A stretch of DNA of 64,000 nucleotides from NCBI RefSeq assembly GCF_005239225.2, contig NC_133302.1:13983991-14047990 (forward strand). Reading direction: 5' to 3'. The translations under genes and the position numbers were made by a program. Positions within the stretch are counted from its first letter, which is position 1, and each line of letters starts with the position of its first letter. Below are positions 1 through 22,329 of the stretch, in pieces. The notes under the pieces were generated by a model. The model was not told where the DNA came from, did not search any database, and worked only from the letters and a program-made list of their open reading frames with translations. This DNA comes from Populus alba. Taxonomy: Eukaryota; Streptophyta; Magnoliopsida; Malpighiales; Salicaceae.

Positions 1-3000
1 AAAGCGCCGCCATTTTGCCTCACTACATCACTCACAGATTATCCATCCAGTCGTTTCGGCTCTCTCAGAAACCAAAGCTCCGATTTCTTGCTAAGGTGAT
101 ATAAATCCTCTCTCAATTATTTCTTCTTTTTCTTCATCATCTTCTTCTACTACTCTTTTTCCTACCATTTTGCAATTTGGCCTTCTGCAGTTACCCTAAT
201 TACTGCTGAAAATGTAGAAACTGAAGTAGTTGGGATTCTTAAAAGAAAATTGTTTTGATGCCAAGTTAATTTTGAGTGACTGAAATAAATTTCGAATTTC
301 ATTCTATAATTTGCATTATGATTCATTTATTCTCTAATTCTTGATTTTGGTTTCATAGATAACCCATTGAAGAATGGATTGTTGTTTTCAAGATTCTTAG
401 ACTTTTGCACCTTCATCTGACTACATCGTCCAAATCAAATAGATTGCTATGAACTTGCAGTGGGTTGATGCTTTAAAGATAACAAGGAGTGAACTTGCTA
501 TTCATTCCGTGGTTACTTCTTTTTTTCTTTGGTTTTAGCAGTAACGGTATCCTTGGGACTTCTTTGTGCACTGAGACTTAGTCCCTCCTCCGTTGGATCT
601 TAAGGTGGTCATCCACACTCAGACTCGCATTCACAAGAAATTATTTTCTTGCGGTCTCCCCAAAGATTTGAACTCCAAATGATAACATGGGAAGCAAATC
701 TTGGTCAAATGCATGTAATTTATTTAAATAAATGATAGATTCATATCACTATCCACATTTTGTCACTAGCATGAGAGCATCAACATTGTAGGTAAATATG
801 GATAAGTTGCGTTCAACATCTACCTTTTTGTTTGTTAGCTAGATTTCCCATTCAAGAGAAAGAATATCCCTTTGATTTAACCACGGTTTGGAAATCGTTT
901 CTAGGCTTCCACCTATAGCCTGCAATGGCATGAATAAATTAGTTTTGGGTACTTTCATGTTTTTTTTTTTTTTCCTGGATAATTTGGTGGAGGTAAGACT
1001 CACACTTGTAACCTCCTCTTTTGATGTAGGTGCAGCTACCAGTTAAGCTATGCCTTAGGGGGAAAAAAAAATTTCATTGTTTTCAGCTTGCAAATTAAAA
1101 TATTACATTATATTATTACCCTTTAGTTACATTTCATCAGACATTGGAGCAAAATCATGGTACAAACTATCTCTTGCATGTGTTTTATATACCTTAGATT
1201 GTTAAAAATAGAAAATTATGCGTAGCCTTGGTCAATTTGGAATTTTGATTCAGACAATGGTTTCCTTCCTTTCACTTTCGATGTAAAAAACTTGAGAGGG
1301 CACAGATTAATTTACAAACTCACAATGTGGCTGGAGTAACTTTCAAGCAAACTTGAATAGGGACTATATGATCAATATAAGGTTTAATAGATGGGAAGTG
1401 TCTAGCTTTAATCGTCACTATAAACTTTCAAGCGAACTTGGGTAGCTGACTGTATATAGTCACCATGTTTGGGTCAGGTGCAGTATGTTTTGTTGAGTCC
1501 AAATGCCCTCTTAACGAAATCTGAAACTACTTGCTGCATTCTAAACTTTGATATAGAGATGTAGCATTGTGAGACTGAAACTTGTTTCCACTACGTTGTA
1601 GGGTTTGCAGCCTACTCGTACCGGTACATATTTGGTGAAAGCTCAATTGAATGAGGTAAGCTTCTTTCAATGGTTTTTTTTAGAGGATCTGTTTTCAAAT
1701 TTTTGGTCCTTCCTGGACAAGCTTTTGGGATCATCTGTTGCCTTCAAGGTTGCTGTGGATGGATCCTCAAATGCTGCTGCCTCAACTCCTGCCAAATCTG
1801 AAGTACCATTGCAGGAAGCAAAGGATGCTAAGCCATCAAATGAACCTTCACCTCCCTCTTTGGCTACAGAGGAGTCAATCTCTGAATTTATTTCCCAAGT
1901 TTCAAGTCTTGTCAAGTGAGTGACCTCAACATTATAATGATGCATATAATCCTTGTTTTATTATTATATGATAACAAATATGTTTTTCATCTTCAATTCA
2001 GGCTTGTTGATTCAAGAGATATTGTGGAACTGCAGTTGAAACAACTTGATTGTGAACTTTTAATCAGAAAAAAGGAGGCTTTGCCTTTGCCACCATCCCA
2101 TTCTCCAGTTGTTATGATGCATTCACCTCCACCTCCACCTCCACCTCCACCAGTAATGCCAGCAGCCACACCTGCAGCTTCTGCTGCAGCTCCTGCCACA
2201 GCTTCTAGATCACCTTCTGCCATATCACCATCTCCTCCTTCCAAATCAGTCAAGTCATCCCTTCCACCACTCAAATGCCCTATGGCAGGCACATTTTACA
2301 GAAGCCCTGCACCTGGTGAACCGTCATTTGTAAAGGTGTGTTATCTGTACTTAGCTGTTGCGTTTTATTTGAACAATGCTTTCTTTATAATTGATATGTT
2401 GTCTATATTGGTGCTCTTTTTGTTGTTGATTCCTTTTAATACAGGTTGGAGACAAAGTGCAGAAGGGGCAGGTTGTATGCATCATTGAAGCCATGAAATT
2501 GATGAACGAAATAGAGGTAAGTTTTATATTTCTTCTGCATTTAGCCTTTATAGGACATACTTGTAATACTTCTATCTTTCATATGATGGCTTGTCCTTTG
2601 CCGTCTTTGTATTGATGTAGAATGGCTACAAGAAATTGAGGGGAAATGATAGAAAACCTAGAATCTAACAGGCCAAATCTTTCAATTCTACAAGAGAGCT
2701 TTCTGAATCTCTTAAAATTGACAAGAAGATTCTGAAACTTGAATTTTATTCATCAAACAACTATGTAATACATAAAATAAAGTGTTGTAGGCATACCAAA
2801 ATCATAATCTTTCCTACGAGAATAAGAACTATAATTTCAACAAAATAAACATTCTAATAATAATAAGGAAAAGAATAAGGAGAGGATGCTCTCAAGTATG
2901 ATTAGTTGTCCTAGCTGTGGATGATTTTGAAACTCACCCCAAATCAATTCTTAGTTTGCTTTTTGGAAATCACATCTGATGGCTTGGAGGTACATTTGTA

Positions 3001-3603
3001 TTTTAGAATGAGTGCACGGCAGCCAAACCCTTAAAATTGCAAATAAGAAAACTTTCAAAAAACTGATAGAATTACGTGATTAATAAAATTACAAGTGATT
3101 TGGACATGCTGTTATCCAGCATCATATGCCCTGGTTGAATCAGGAAATCTGATGATATTTTATGTGGGATAGCTTTGGATAGGTGATGACGCATATAAGG
3201 GTTCCATGGGATTGAAGAGTGTTTAATTTTAATATTTGAGTTTCAAGTTTTACTCTGTTAACTATCCCCCAGCGGCAGGATGTCTTTATCTATAAGAATT
3301 TCAGAGGCTGTCCATCGATGTGGTTTTCCATGCCTGTAATTTCTGTTCTTCTTTTTTACATCTCTACCTAACTCTACTGCATTATAATCTGCCCTTCAGG
3401 CAGATCAAACGGGAACCATAGTGGAGATCATTGCTGAAGATGGCAAGCCAGTCAGTGTCGATACAGTAAGTTTCCTTAGCAAACTCTTCCAAGAAAAAAA
3501 TAATAAAGAAAGAAAGAAAAGTAATGTGGATTCATTCGTTGCATTTTAGTTTATGCCCTCTTTAAATGGTCCCTTGCAGCCTCTATTCGTGATTGAACCA
3601 TGA
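1..3603 (+). CDS. BCCP: Biotin carboxyl carrier protein of plastid acetyl-CoA carboxylase, 5'-truncated by window edge
   Basis: BCCP carries the biotin that shuttles CO2 between biotin carboxylase and carboxyltransferase in the multisubunit plastid acetyl-CoA carboxylase, the first committed step of fatty-acid synthesis. Exons (phase-consistent, GT-AG): 3-95 (start outside window), 1602-1655, 1749-1915, 2002-2335, 2445-2516, 3400-3465, 3580-3603 with stop TGA. They give 269 visible residues; family members are about 255-280, so only a short N-terminal piece is missing. Visible order: basic, Ser-rich transit-peptide end (residues 1-31), acidic/Ser linker, an ISEFI helix region, a Pro/Ala hinge including nine consecutive prolines (about 2125-2155), a CPMAGTFYRSPAPGEP lipoyl/biotinyl domain entry, then EAMKLMNEI with the biotinyl lysine at visible residue 234, ending PLFVIEP. 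The hinge and biotinyl motif are diagnostic. Intron 1656-1748 is in frame and stop-free (see findings). The isoform cannot be assigned. Confidence 0.95.
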
Positions 3604-6600
3604 AGTACTATTGTTGAGTAGGCAACTAAGAGAAACAAGTGCAACTTAGAAGGCAAGTGCAGTTGTTAGCTATATGAGTGCAGTTCTTGGTAATGTGAGA
3701 TACGGCATTGTTATTTTGTGCTAATGTTTTGTTTGAAATGAGTAGTTAGGTAGAGATTAAAATTACTTAAATCTTATGTGAATTATTTGTTACTGAATCT
3801 TTATTGCTCCAACTGAGAATAATTTTATCATTCCATATTTGCATATCTTATTCTAGTTGCCAGTTCATCAGTGAAGACTTGTAGGCTGATTGGATCCATA
3901 CAATTTGGACTGCATTCATTGATACCGTGTTAGCTAGCACTTCTGTATTGTGCTGCCTGCTGACCTCCCATGGAGTGCTTGTAGCTGGCATAGCACGTGC
4001 ATATATATGCCTTTCATTCTCTACTCTTGATGCTTTTGTACTGATTTTGCAACTTTTGAACAAATTCACGAGTTCCTTGACCTTCCAAAATTTGTCAACA
4101 CTCCATGCTCCTCCTGCGCAAATTTTTTGAAAAGAAATATTGATGCTCAGTGGTGAGGTCATATACTATCTGTGGAAGTTTAGGCCGATGGGAAAGGTTA
4201 TATACATAAGAGCATCATGTATATAAAGCAAAGCTAATAATTGAGTGAAAAGTATTTTAAAAAACATCGTTATCACTCTCAAACACCCTCCACTTTGCCA
4301 GGTTTGTGGTTTGGTCACAAGGATCTTCTGGTAAATTTAGGATGAATAGTTTAGCTTGTGGAGATGGGTGATTCTCCTAGCTCGCAAGTGTTGCTGGCGT
4401 ATGGTCCCTTATGCCTTGCTCTTTGCTTAAGGTCACAAGCACATTATTATCATCTAGTTACTATTTTGAGAGATAGAAGAGATGGAGATAGTTGAGAAAG
4501 AAATGTTTTTGGTTGTGGAGATGAAAGACAACTATTTTAAGGATATAATTTTATTAATATTCCATCCTCCTCAAAAGGAGGAAAGGAGTAAGGGAGACGG
4601 AGACAAAACCAATTTAGTTTTTTTTCCACAAGTATTCCTTTAATTATTTTATAATTTCAATTTTTTTATTTTACTAATCTTCAAATGTGTTTTATACTTT
4701 TATTAGACATGCACACCGTGCGTGTTAATTTTAATCTTAAAAATACTTTTTAAGAATGTAATTATTTAAAAATTTTGTTTTTTTCATTTCATCAAATCAA
4801 TAGGAAAAAATAAATATCTTAAAATAGCCTATAAATTATTTTGAACAATTTAATAATTTATGATAATTAAAAATGAATGAATTAAATTTAATTAATTTTC
4901 TAATAAATTGAATAAAATTAATTAATCAAAAGTGGCTTTTATTAAAAAGTATTAGAAGAACTTTTCGTAACCAGACGAGTGAGTTTTATAACACTATGAT
5001 ACAAAATAAATATCATTATCAAGAAACTTTGCAATAATTAAAACATATATAATATAGATATGAAAATTGGTTTTGCCCTTGAAGAAATTGGATTTAATGA
5101 TGAAGAGATGAAGATTGAATGATAATTAAAAATGTGCATTTGGGATGAAATTATTATGATATACATTAGATAAGCATTTTATTTGATAAATAACATTAGA
5201 TTGAATGATAATTAAAAAAATTAATGTAATAATTTGATTATTTTATCTTCTTAGCAATGAATTTTTTTAACAATGATTACAAATTTTTTTTACGTGATTT
5301 TGATTAAAGGAGAAATTATCATTTTAAGTTAGTTTTAAAAAAAATAAAGTTTATTATAAAATAAAATGAAAATAATAATCTTTATTTATTGTTTTGGCAA
5401 GATTCATGGTAATACAAATTAAGTGAAAACTATTTTTTTTTTCTTGTAATTTGTTATGTCTAGTTCTACTCAATCAAACAGAACACAAAGACATTTATTC
5501 TCTTTTATGTACTATTATCAAATATAACTCTATCTTTGCTTTTAGTTTTGTCTTATTCTTTATTTTTTTATTGTGTTTATTTTTTCTATTTCAAAATAGT
5601 AATGAAACTAGTTTTTTAGCCTATACTATGATACCAAAAATTAATGCATAATGGCTAAAATATTTTTTAAAATACTTAAATTGTGATATTTTAGATCAAT
5701 TCAGGATAATAATTAACCTTTAAAACTCGAATTATAGGATATGAGATCATTATAAAACAATGAAACTTACATATTAAAAAACTTAATTATAATGAATCAA
5801 AATGGCCGAATGAGACTAAAAGAATTCCAAATTTTAGGACATATTTGTGAAACAATATTAATTAAGGATCAATGTAGTTTTTCAAATATTGTGCGGGGAA
5901 AAAAAACAGAAAATTTGAGGCAAATGATTTCTTATTGACTATCGGCTATGAACTAGATTTGTTTGAGAAAGGACCACGTCACCACAGCAAGGGTTTGGGG
6001 TTTTTTTTTTCTTTTACGTCTAAGTTGTCGATGGTGGTTGTTGTTGGGTGCTGCTACTGGGGGTTATGGATGCTAGAGTGACTTTTTGTTCCATCTTTCA
6101 AATGTTTCTTCTTTTCATTTGGAATGATGACTAATCTCAAACTTAAATTTTTTTCTAGATATCAAATTTTTTTTGTAATAGTAAAAAGTTAATGGCACTA
6201 GATCAAAATTAAATTAAAGAAATAAATAATAAAATAACTAAATTTTAAAATTATCATGATTAGGAAAAATAATAATTACAACAAAAAATAAAATAAAGTC
6301 CCATCATTGGACCGAAATTGATCTCAAATATTTCATCTAAATAAGAAAGAAAAAAGAAACACCAAAAATACAAGAGTAGGGTTACAAGTTGTGAGCAAAT
6401 AGAATATATAGATAAAATAAACATTTTCATAAGTGATTTTGAGATGTTCAACGAGAAGTGCAATGATTTAAGAGCAAGATTCATGTCCATCAGGAACTGT
6501 TTACAAAATCTTGGAAGAACAACTAAGAAATTTGAGATGGTGGGCAGGATTTTAAAGTCTTTACTAGGATCCCAAAGTGAAAATGATTTAATAAACAAAG

Positions 6601-9298
6601 TGGATAAACAAGAAATTGATAGTGAAAATGATTTAAAAAAAAAAACACTGCAGTTTAAACTTCATACATGTTAAATGTTGTTCTCTTTATAAAAACTCAA
6701 AACCATTCTAAAATAAAATTCTAGAATGTGCAACTTTAAACATTGTCATTGAAGATATTTAGGCGAAAAAATTACAAAATAAAGATAATGTAGTCAACAC
6801 TTAAAAAATTTAAAGGAACAAGTGTTGAATTTTTTAAAATATACACACGCAATAAAAATAATAAATTTAATATATATTTTAGAGTTTCAAAGATCTTATT
6901 AAACAGATCTTGAGTTATTTAGGGTTTATAAAAAGATTACTTAAAGATTAGATATGTTTTTTTGCTTTATATAATTGCTTTAATATTAGGTTATCACAAA
7001 CCATAAGTCATTTAAATATTCAAACTATAATAGTCATCAACACGAACCACTAATAATAAATAAATCTTTTTAATGCACGTTTGGAACCCTCTATATTGAA
7101 TTTAATCCAAAGGTTTATATGAAATATCATGCTTAAAACCCTTTTGAGTATTAATAATTGAATTACAAATGGAATTAAATCCCTAAATATAATACAAAAG
7201 TAAATCAAATGTCAAGCCCCCTAATCTAAATTTCCAAATAGAAGAAATTTAATGTTAAAATAAACTTTTTTCAAAATACTCATTTGTTGTTTTTAGAAAC
7301 CTTCGAAGAAATAAGATGAGAGTAATAAAATTAATATATTAAAAAACTTGATTGAATTTTATATCATTCAAAAATGTGAATTCAACTTATTTATCAATTG
7401 AATTCAGATCAAATACTATAATTAAACTCAATTACAGTAGAGAATTGGTTCCAAACAACCTGTTTATAAATAGAGATTATTATGTCGTTGAGTGCTAGCT
7501 CTTTCTTTTGTGTTTTTCAAAATTATAATTGTCTGTATTAATTACATTTTAGTTCTCAATTTATAAAACTTATTTACAATAAAATCATACTTGATTAATC
7601 ATCTAAGTTTAATTTTTGATCAATGATTCTTATGTATGTGACCCATTAGTTTCTCTAATAAGTTGATCCAAATATAAATCACAATACTAAATAAAATATG
7701 ATTAAATAAATTAAACAAAATAATTTATTATCAATTAAATAATTGATTGATTTTTATTTGATGATCAAGTATAATGTCTAGCAACTTTTTATGATCTTTT
7801 AAATATTAAAAAAGTCATAAGTGGTTTGACTTAATCTTTTAGTGATCAGTTTCTTAGTATAATTATTATCCATTCATCAATAATATTCAAATTTAGACAT
7901 TATAGCATAAAGCGTGTTTACTTTGTCAAATCATGTTTGTTCTCAATACCATAATCATTGATTTTTTTAATAAGATTTAAAACTTTTTTAAAGTCTCATT
8001 CCACCTTACACAAAGATTTACAATTAATATCATTTGAGAATAGACAAAACATTTTCTATAATTCATCAAAGGTGATAAATGCTCTCTTGATTACTCAAAT
8101 ACATTTATATAATTCATGCTATACCTAATATTTATTTGTTTGTTACCCTTGATTAGAATAACATGTTGTGAGATCAAAGCATAACATTTTCTATGTAAGA
8201 TAATTTAGTGTTTTCTAGTCTATGAATCACTTACACAACCATCACATAAGCCTTTCCATAGACATAAATAATCTCTTTATATGAAATTCTCATATAGATC
8301 AGTTCAATGTACATGTCATATAATAAATAACTACATATTAATTTTAGGTATCCCTCATACCTCATCTTATGAAAATAATTTTTTTTTTCATAAAAGAAAT
8401 AACATAATATGTATCAGTCTCAACAACGCTAATTAATATCAAGTTTTAATATTGTATTGATCATGAACATTTAGGAACAATGCTTGGATGCAATAGGAAT
8501 CTTGTAATTATAATAACTTTATAATTCCATTGCAAAGCATTTTTGTCCCAACAACTTTATATTTACTCTAAATTCATTAATCAAATATTAGATTCAATAA
8601 ATATTTGATTAATATTAAAAATAAATAAAGCATTTATTAAAAATTAAATATCTTTACATGAATAAAATCAATATCACGTATAACTAACTGATTAGGTACA
8701 TAGCATTTATATTAACAACTAGAGTATATAAACCCACTTTACATAGACTGTATGGTTAGAGGTTGGATATATCAAAACAAAGATAAAATCACCCTAAGAT
8801 ATCTTATGAAAGTTGTTACGTCCTTTTATATCGTAAGAAAATCATTTTTCAAATCATCATTTATGTTGAATTGTCTAACTTATTAAGTTCGTATGATTAT
8901 TAAGATAAAATACAGCCAAACCTTATAGCAAATTAATTTTGAACTTGAGTCTAAGAAAGACCCGATCCTTAATTTTAAAAATGATATGTGTTAGACCTAA
9001 AAGATAATGAAAACTTCAACTTATTCCAATTTATTAAAGCAAAATGAGTTATAAAGTTCCACTCAAACTGGTCAAGTTATTATAGTTCTAGTTCTTTCAT
9101 TATAGCAAAAAAAAAACACAAATTTTCATTCTAACTAGGTTTGGCCTTAAAAAAATATATAACAATGGTGAATACCATACATATTAATTGAAGTGATGTT
9201 TTCATCATCCAAATCTACCTTGAATGGTATATTGACCGGGCCATAAACACCTCACTTGAAAAAACCACAAGATTCAATTCCAAGCCAATCAAATATTA
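3604..9298. other. AT-rich intergenic spacer after BCCP, no gene seen
   Basis: No open reading frame here shows family motifs or supportable splicing; the short ORFs come from AT-rich sequence. The first few hundred bases are presumably BCCP 3' UTR. From about 7480 to 8880 the sequence has the texture of a degraded transposable element (moderate GC patches, no coding capacity), but I could not define its ends or family. Confidence 0.5.
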
Positions 9299-9299
9299 A

Positions 9300-9507
9300 A
9301 CGGTGGAATTGGAATGAAAATAACTATATAGAAAGTTATGTGGTAAGTAAAAAAAAAAAAAACAATAACAATTAAAAGAGTATGGATCAAATTGTAACAA
9401 AAAGTAAATTAATGGACAACTACAAGTTTTTTTATTGAACGGTGAAATTAAAAATAGAAAAAAAAAAAAACAATAACAATTAAAAGAGTATGGACCACAT
9501 TGTGGTT
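9300..9507 (+). repeat. Local direct duplication, about 110-140 bp apart
   Basis: A block beginning CGGTGGAATT at 9301 and ending in a poly-A run plus CAATAACAATTAAAAGAG and TATGGATCA (to about 9390) recurs. It starts at CGGTGAAATT near 9440 and ends with the same poly-A, CAATAACAATTAAAAGAG and TATGGACCA (to about 9495). The second copy is slightly diverged. The poly-A tracts suggest slippage or unequal exchange between A-runs. Confidence 0.7.
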
Positions 9508-9712
9508 GTGATTGTTTTATAAAGTGTTTTTTACTTGGAAATACATTAAAATAATAATTTTTATTTTTAAAAAATTATTTTTGATATCAGCACTTCAAAA
9601 TAATCTGAAAACACTAAAAAAATATTAATTTAAAGTAAAAAAATTAAAATTTTAAAAAAATAATAAAATAAAAATTTAATTTTTTTTCAAAAATATTTTT
9701 GAAATGCTCCTG
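9499..9712 (+). repeat. AT-rich dispersed repeat, copy A
   Basis: This copy reads in order: GTGGTTGTGATTG, TTTTATAAAGTGTTTTT, TTGGAAATACATTAAAATA, an A/T stretch, ATTTTTGATATCAGCAC, TCAAAATAATCTGAAAACAC, TTAATTTAAAG, then a poly-A/T tail with TATTTTTGAAATG. The same ordered blocks recur at 9862, about 22150, 29999 and 30210, and in reverse complement near 10740-10900. It has no coding capacity. It looks like a short non-autonomous (MITE-like) element of the type abundant in poplar-like genomes; the family name is not assigned. Confidence 0.6.
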
Positions 9713-9861
9713 CTTTTAACAAAATGCAAAAATACATGTACCAGTCCCTTTTGTTTTTAATAAAGCATATCAATTTCTTTTCATAACTCATTTATCAATA
9801 AGGGCTTTTTGTCTGTATCCAATAGCAAAACTAAGAAATGTCTCATGGGATGGAATGTTGA

Positions 9862-10045
9862 AGAGTGTGATAATGATTGTTTTTTAAAATATATTTTGCT
9901 TAAAATATATTAAAATAATATATTTTTTATTTTTTAAAATTTATTTTAAATATTAACACATTAAAATTATACAAAAAAACTAAAAAAAACTTAATTTGAA
10001 GCAAAAAAAAAAAATCAAATTTTAACAAAAAACATATTTAAACTC
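9862..10045 (+). repeat. AT-rich dispersed repeat, copy B
   Basis: It has the same order of blocks as the copy at 9499: TGATTGTTTTTTAAAATATATTT, AAATATATTAAAATAATAT, ATATTAACACATTAAAAT, ACTAAAAAAAACTTAATTTGAAGC, then A-rich with AAATTTTAACAAAAAACATA. It lies only about 150 bp after copy A, so the two sit nearly in tandem. Confidence 0.55.
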
Positions 10046-10499
10046 AATATCAATACCCCCTGATTGGTTTTTCAATTAACACTAAGAAAACATTCACATT
10101 ATTCATTTTAAAGATTACATATAAAATCTTATTTGGAAGAAAATTCACTTGAAAATGGAGCACCAATAATATAATAAATGAATTTTGATCAAAAGAGCAA
10201 AATTATAAGCTCAAATTCTGTAAAATAGTTTTACAATATTTAATTAATAAAATCATAAAATAATAGAAAAAAAAAAAAAACAAAGCCAAATTTACTTTTA
10301 ATTGACCCAATAAAAAATTATACTTCATTTTTTATTCTAGAAAAAAAAAAAACTTGAACATGCTAAATTGTAAATATTATAATTTAGGAAAATAAAAATT
10401 AATTTAATATTAAAATCAAATTTACATTTATTTTATATGATCTGTACTTTTGTCTCCTCCATTTTTTTGCACTCTGTTTTAACTATCTCAATATTTTGG

Positions 10500-10915
10500 G
10501 TGTGTTTGGTATTGCGATTACTGTTGTGGTTGTGGTTTTAAAAAAATTGTTTTATAAAAAGTATTTTTAGTTGAGGTGGTTTAGCAAAATATATGTTTGA
10601 TTAAAACTGTGGTTGAAATTGAGGTTGAACCAAAAGTAATTTAATGTATTTGGTTAAAAAAATGTTTTTCAAATTAAGGTTATAAAATAATTAAAAATAT
10701 ATTTTTAATTTAAAACTGCAAAATATTACTAGTTTATTTTTTTTATTTTAAAAGTATTTTAAAAAAATAAATTTTTTTAAATTTTTTATTTACTTTAAAT
10801 TAATGTATTTTAATATTTTTATATGTTGATATCAAAAATAATTTTTTAAAAATAAAAAAATATTTTTTATTATATTTTTAAATAAAAATATTTTAAAAAA
10901 TAATATCTACTATAC
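10500..10915. repeat. AT-rich dispersed repeat, compound or inverted copy C
   Basis: It opens with GTGTTTGGTATTGCG and TGTGGTTGTGGTTTT (10501-10540), resembling the head of copy A. From about 10740 to 10870 it reads as the reverse complement of the core: TTTAAATTAATGTATTTTAA, then TTGATATCAAAAATAA. Head in one orientation plus core in the other suggests two nested copies or a foldback structure. Confidence 0.5.
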
Positions 10916-10919
10916 TTCT

Positions 10920-12375
10920 ACTTGTAGACACCCTCTAACCTCTTTGATAAAAAAAACAAGTGAGACAATTTTCATATTGTACGACCAAGTCTTCTATACC
11001 TGTCCTTGCATAAACTCTCTTCTTAACTTCTTTTTTTTTTTTTTCCTTCATTTAGTGCAACCAAACCAAATAAATTTAAAATACATAGTAAGTTGATTGT
11101 TGAATTTTGTTTTTTTAAATGAACTATATATAAAATATGTATTCATTATAATTTAGTGAGGTTGGGGTATTTAATGATTTTAATGGTCGAAAGTTTAAAG
11201 AACCTCATTGAACTTTCTTTTGCAATTGTTTTAGTTGAATAAAATTCATAATAATTTTATTTTTTCTTGATTTTTCTTCTCTTTTTAGTAAAGGATTTTT
11301 TTAAAATAAAATTTTGTAAATATATGTTTAAAGATAAATGTTTTAGCGAGTCAACTGATATTCTAACCATATGAAGAGTAAAATTAAATTAACTTTTGAT
11401 ATAAGTATAATATTTTTAATATTTTACCGTTGTTATTGGTCATTTTATATTCAATACAACCATTTTAAACATTTGTAAGCATAACATATTAACCATAAGT
11501 ATCAAATAATAGACTCAAAATATTTATAGTATGAACCATTTCATTTCAAATCATAGAAGGTAGATCCTATCATAGTGATTATTGAGTGCTTAACAAACTA
11601 CCAAATAGAAGGAAGAGGCCACAACATCGAGTAAAGAAAGATTCCGATTTTTGTCAGTTGACCCACCTTGACCGAGATTTACCCCATTTTCATTAGCTTA
11701 AATTTAAAGTTTTTTTTTTTTCGAGTCATGTTAAAAATTAATATAAAATTATATCTAAATAGTTTACCACTCATTGATAAAATGGTTTAAAGTTTCGAAT
11801 CTTACACCTAATTCTTTCTAATTAAAATAAGGTTCCAATATAATTAAAATTAAATTTCAATATAAGATAATGTTGAAGAAATAGGTGTGTTAGAGCATGC
11901 TTCCAAAATAAGATGTTCGATGGATGGCATAGGGGACGAGGCAAATCAATCAAATCTCTTTCCACTCTTTTAATCATGTCTTAAGTTTTATGTCCAAGCC
12001 GTCATGTTGCTTTTTCTCTCTTCTTTCTTTCTTTTCAAAACATGTTGAGAGCTCTCCCCCTTTGTCCCGACGTGAAGGAGATGTCCCTGAAACGCTCCTA
12101 CAAAAAGGAAAATACGCCCTGTCAAGTTTGAATACAGCCCTTGGTAGACATTTTGTTTAATAAATTATCATTTCTCCTATATTTAGTAATATCTAGCTAG
12201 TATGATAATTATCTTTTAAAATGTGTTTTTCATTTGTTGCACACAGCACACCCATCCACGAGATTCCAGAAAGGGGTTTTACGATGAATTGAATCTTTTG
12301 ATTTGTCGGCCATTGTCAGCATCACATTTTTACAAGAGAACAATGACTAAACGAGAAGGTTTTCAGCCACTACCT
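10920..12375. other. Intergenic spacer before the GFAT 3' end
   Basis: AT-rich, with no supportable gene. The stretch just above 12376 is expected to hold the GFAT 3' UTR and polyadenylation region, because that gene reads leftward and stops at 12376. A clear poly-A signal could not be singled out among many A/T-rich candidates. Confidence 0.5.
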
Positions 12376-21524
<9,149 letters not shown>

Positions 21525-22140
21525 CTTTTCCTTTCTGTTTTTGTTTTCCTGGTTCAAGTTTATATAGAAAGACTTGACTTTTGACTTTTCTCTTTGTTTT
21601 CCTCGTTTAGATCCATCTCGGTGTTTTCCTCCTCTCTCAATTTGTTGAAATCCTTAATCACCATTGCAAAGCCCGGTCAATCAGCCAACCGTAGGAAAAT
21701 AAGTTTTTTTAAATAATATTAACATAACTTAGGACTAGAAACAAGATAATATTAGTTATAAATAAAAGCCTCTTCGTCGGATTCGTGTCGGTCTCAGAAA
21801 CTAGATCTAGACTCGACTCGATCAAACTTTAGATAGATTCAATTTAAGCAATCATGAGACAAGGCAAATTATAACACTTGATAGCCCATTCGTCAACAGC
21901 AAAAAGCAATGTTCAGTGGGCCCGGGAAATAGTCGTGGTGCGCGTAAGCTGGCCCGGACAGGTTACCAAAAAAAAAAAAATTATAAGTAAATTAAACGTG
22001 CAAAATGGCATATCTTAGTGAATGGATAAGCCAGCCTATTTTGGATTTCACGTGTAAAAAAAAAAAAAAAAGTAGGCTATTGTCAGCATCATCATTGACC
22101 AAAGATTTTTTTTAGTAGCTTCCAAACAACAAGGATAAAG
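21525..22140. promoter_or_regulatory. Upstream region of GFAT (5' UTR and presumed promoter)
   Basis: The stretch immediately above the GFAT start codon (minus strand) must hold its 5' leader and core promoter. I could not pick a convincing TATA box or transcription start. It carries pyrimidine-rich sequence near the start and two poly-A runs at about 21968-21979 and 22057-22070. Confidence 0.3.
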
Positions 22141-22149
22141 ATATTGTTT

Positions 22150-22325
22150 GAGATAGCATTTTATATTTTATTTAAAAATGTTTTAAATAATATTTTTTAT
22201 TTTGAAAAAATTTAATTTCTATATAGTATATTAAAATAATCTAAAAATACCTAAAAAAAATTAATTTGTAACAAAAAAATTCAAATTTTTACAAAAAATA
22301 TTTTTCAATTGCAAAAACAAACAAG
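22150..22325 (+). repeat. AT-rich dispersed repeat, copy D
   Basis: Same block order as the copies near 9.5-10 kb: TTTATTTAAAAATGTTTTAAATAATAT, ATTAAAATAATCTAAAAATACC, TAAAAAAAATTAATTTGTAAC, TTCAAATTTTTACAAAAAATATTTTTCAATTGCAAAAACAAACAAG (given here as consecutive parts). Here the tail ending is best preserved. Non-coding. Confidence 0.55.
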
Positions 22326-22329
22326 ATCA

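Noticed and set aside
962..1060. tRNA- or SINE-like segment in BCCP intron 1 (GGTGGAGGTAAGACTCAC ... CCAGTTAAGCTATGCC)
   Set aside because: It resembles the antisense of a tRNA D-arm region, but no full cloverleaf, anticodon arm or poly-A tail could be built.
1993..2292. Gly-rich minus-strand ORF opposite BCCP exon 4
   Set aside because: It is the antisense shadow of the proline/alanine codons of BCCP.
11760..11815. T-loop-like AGTTTCGAATCTTACACC
   Set aside because: No matching acceptor or anticodon stem nearby; probably transposon-derived.
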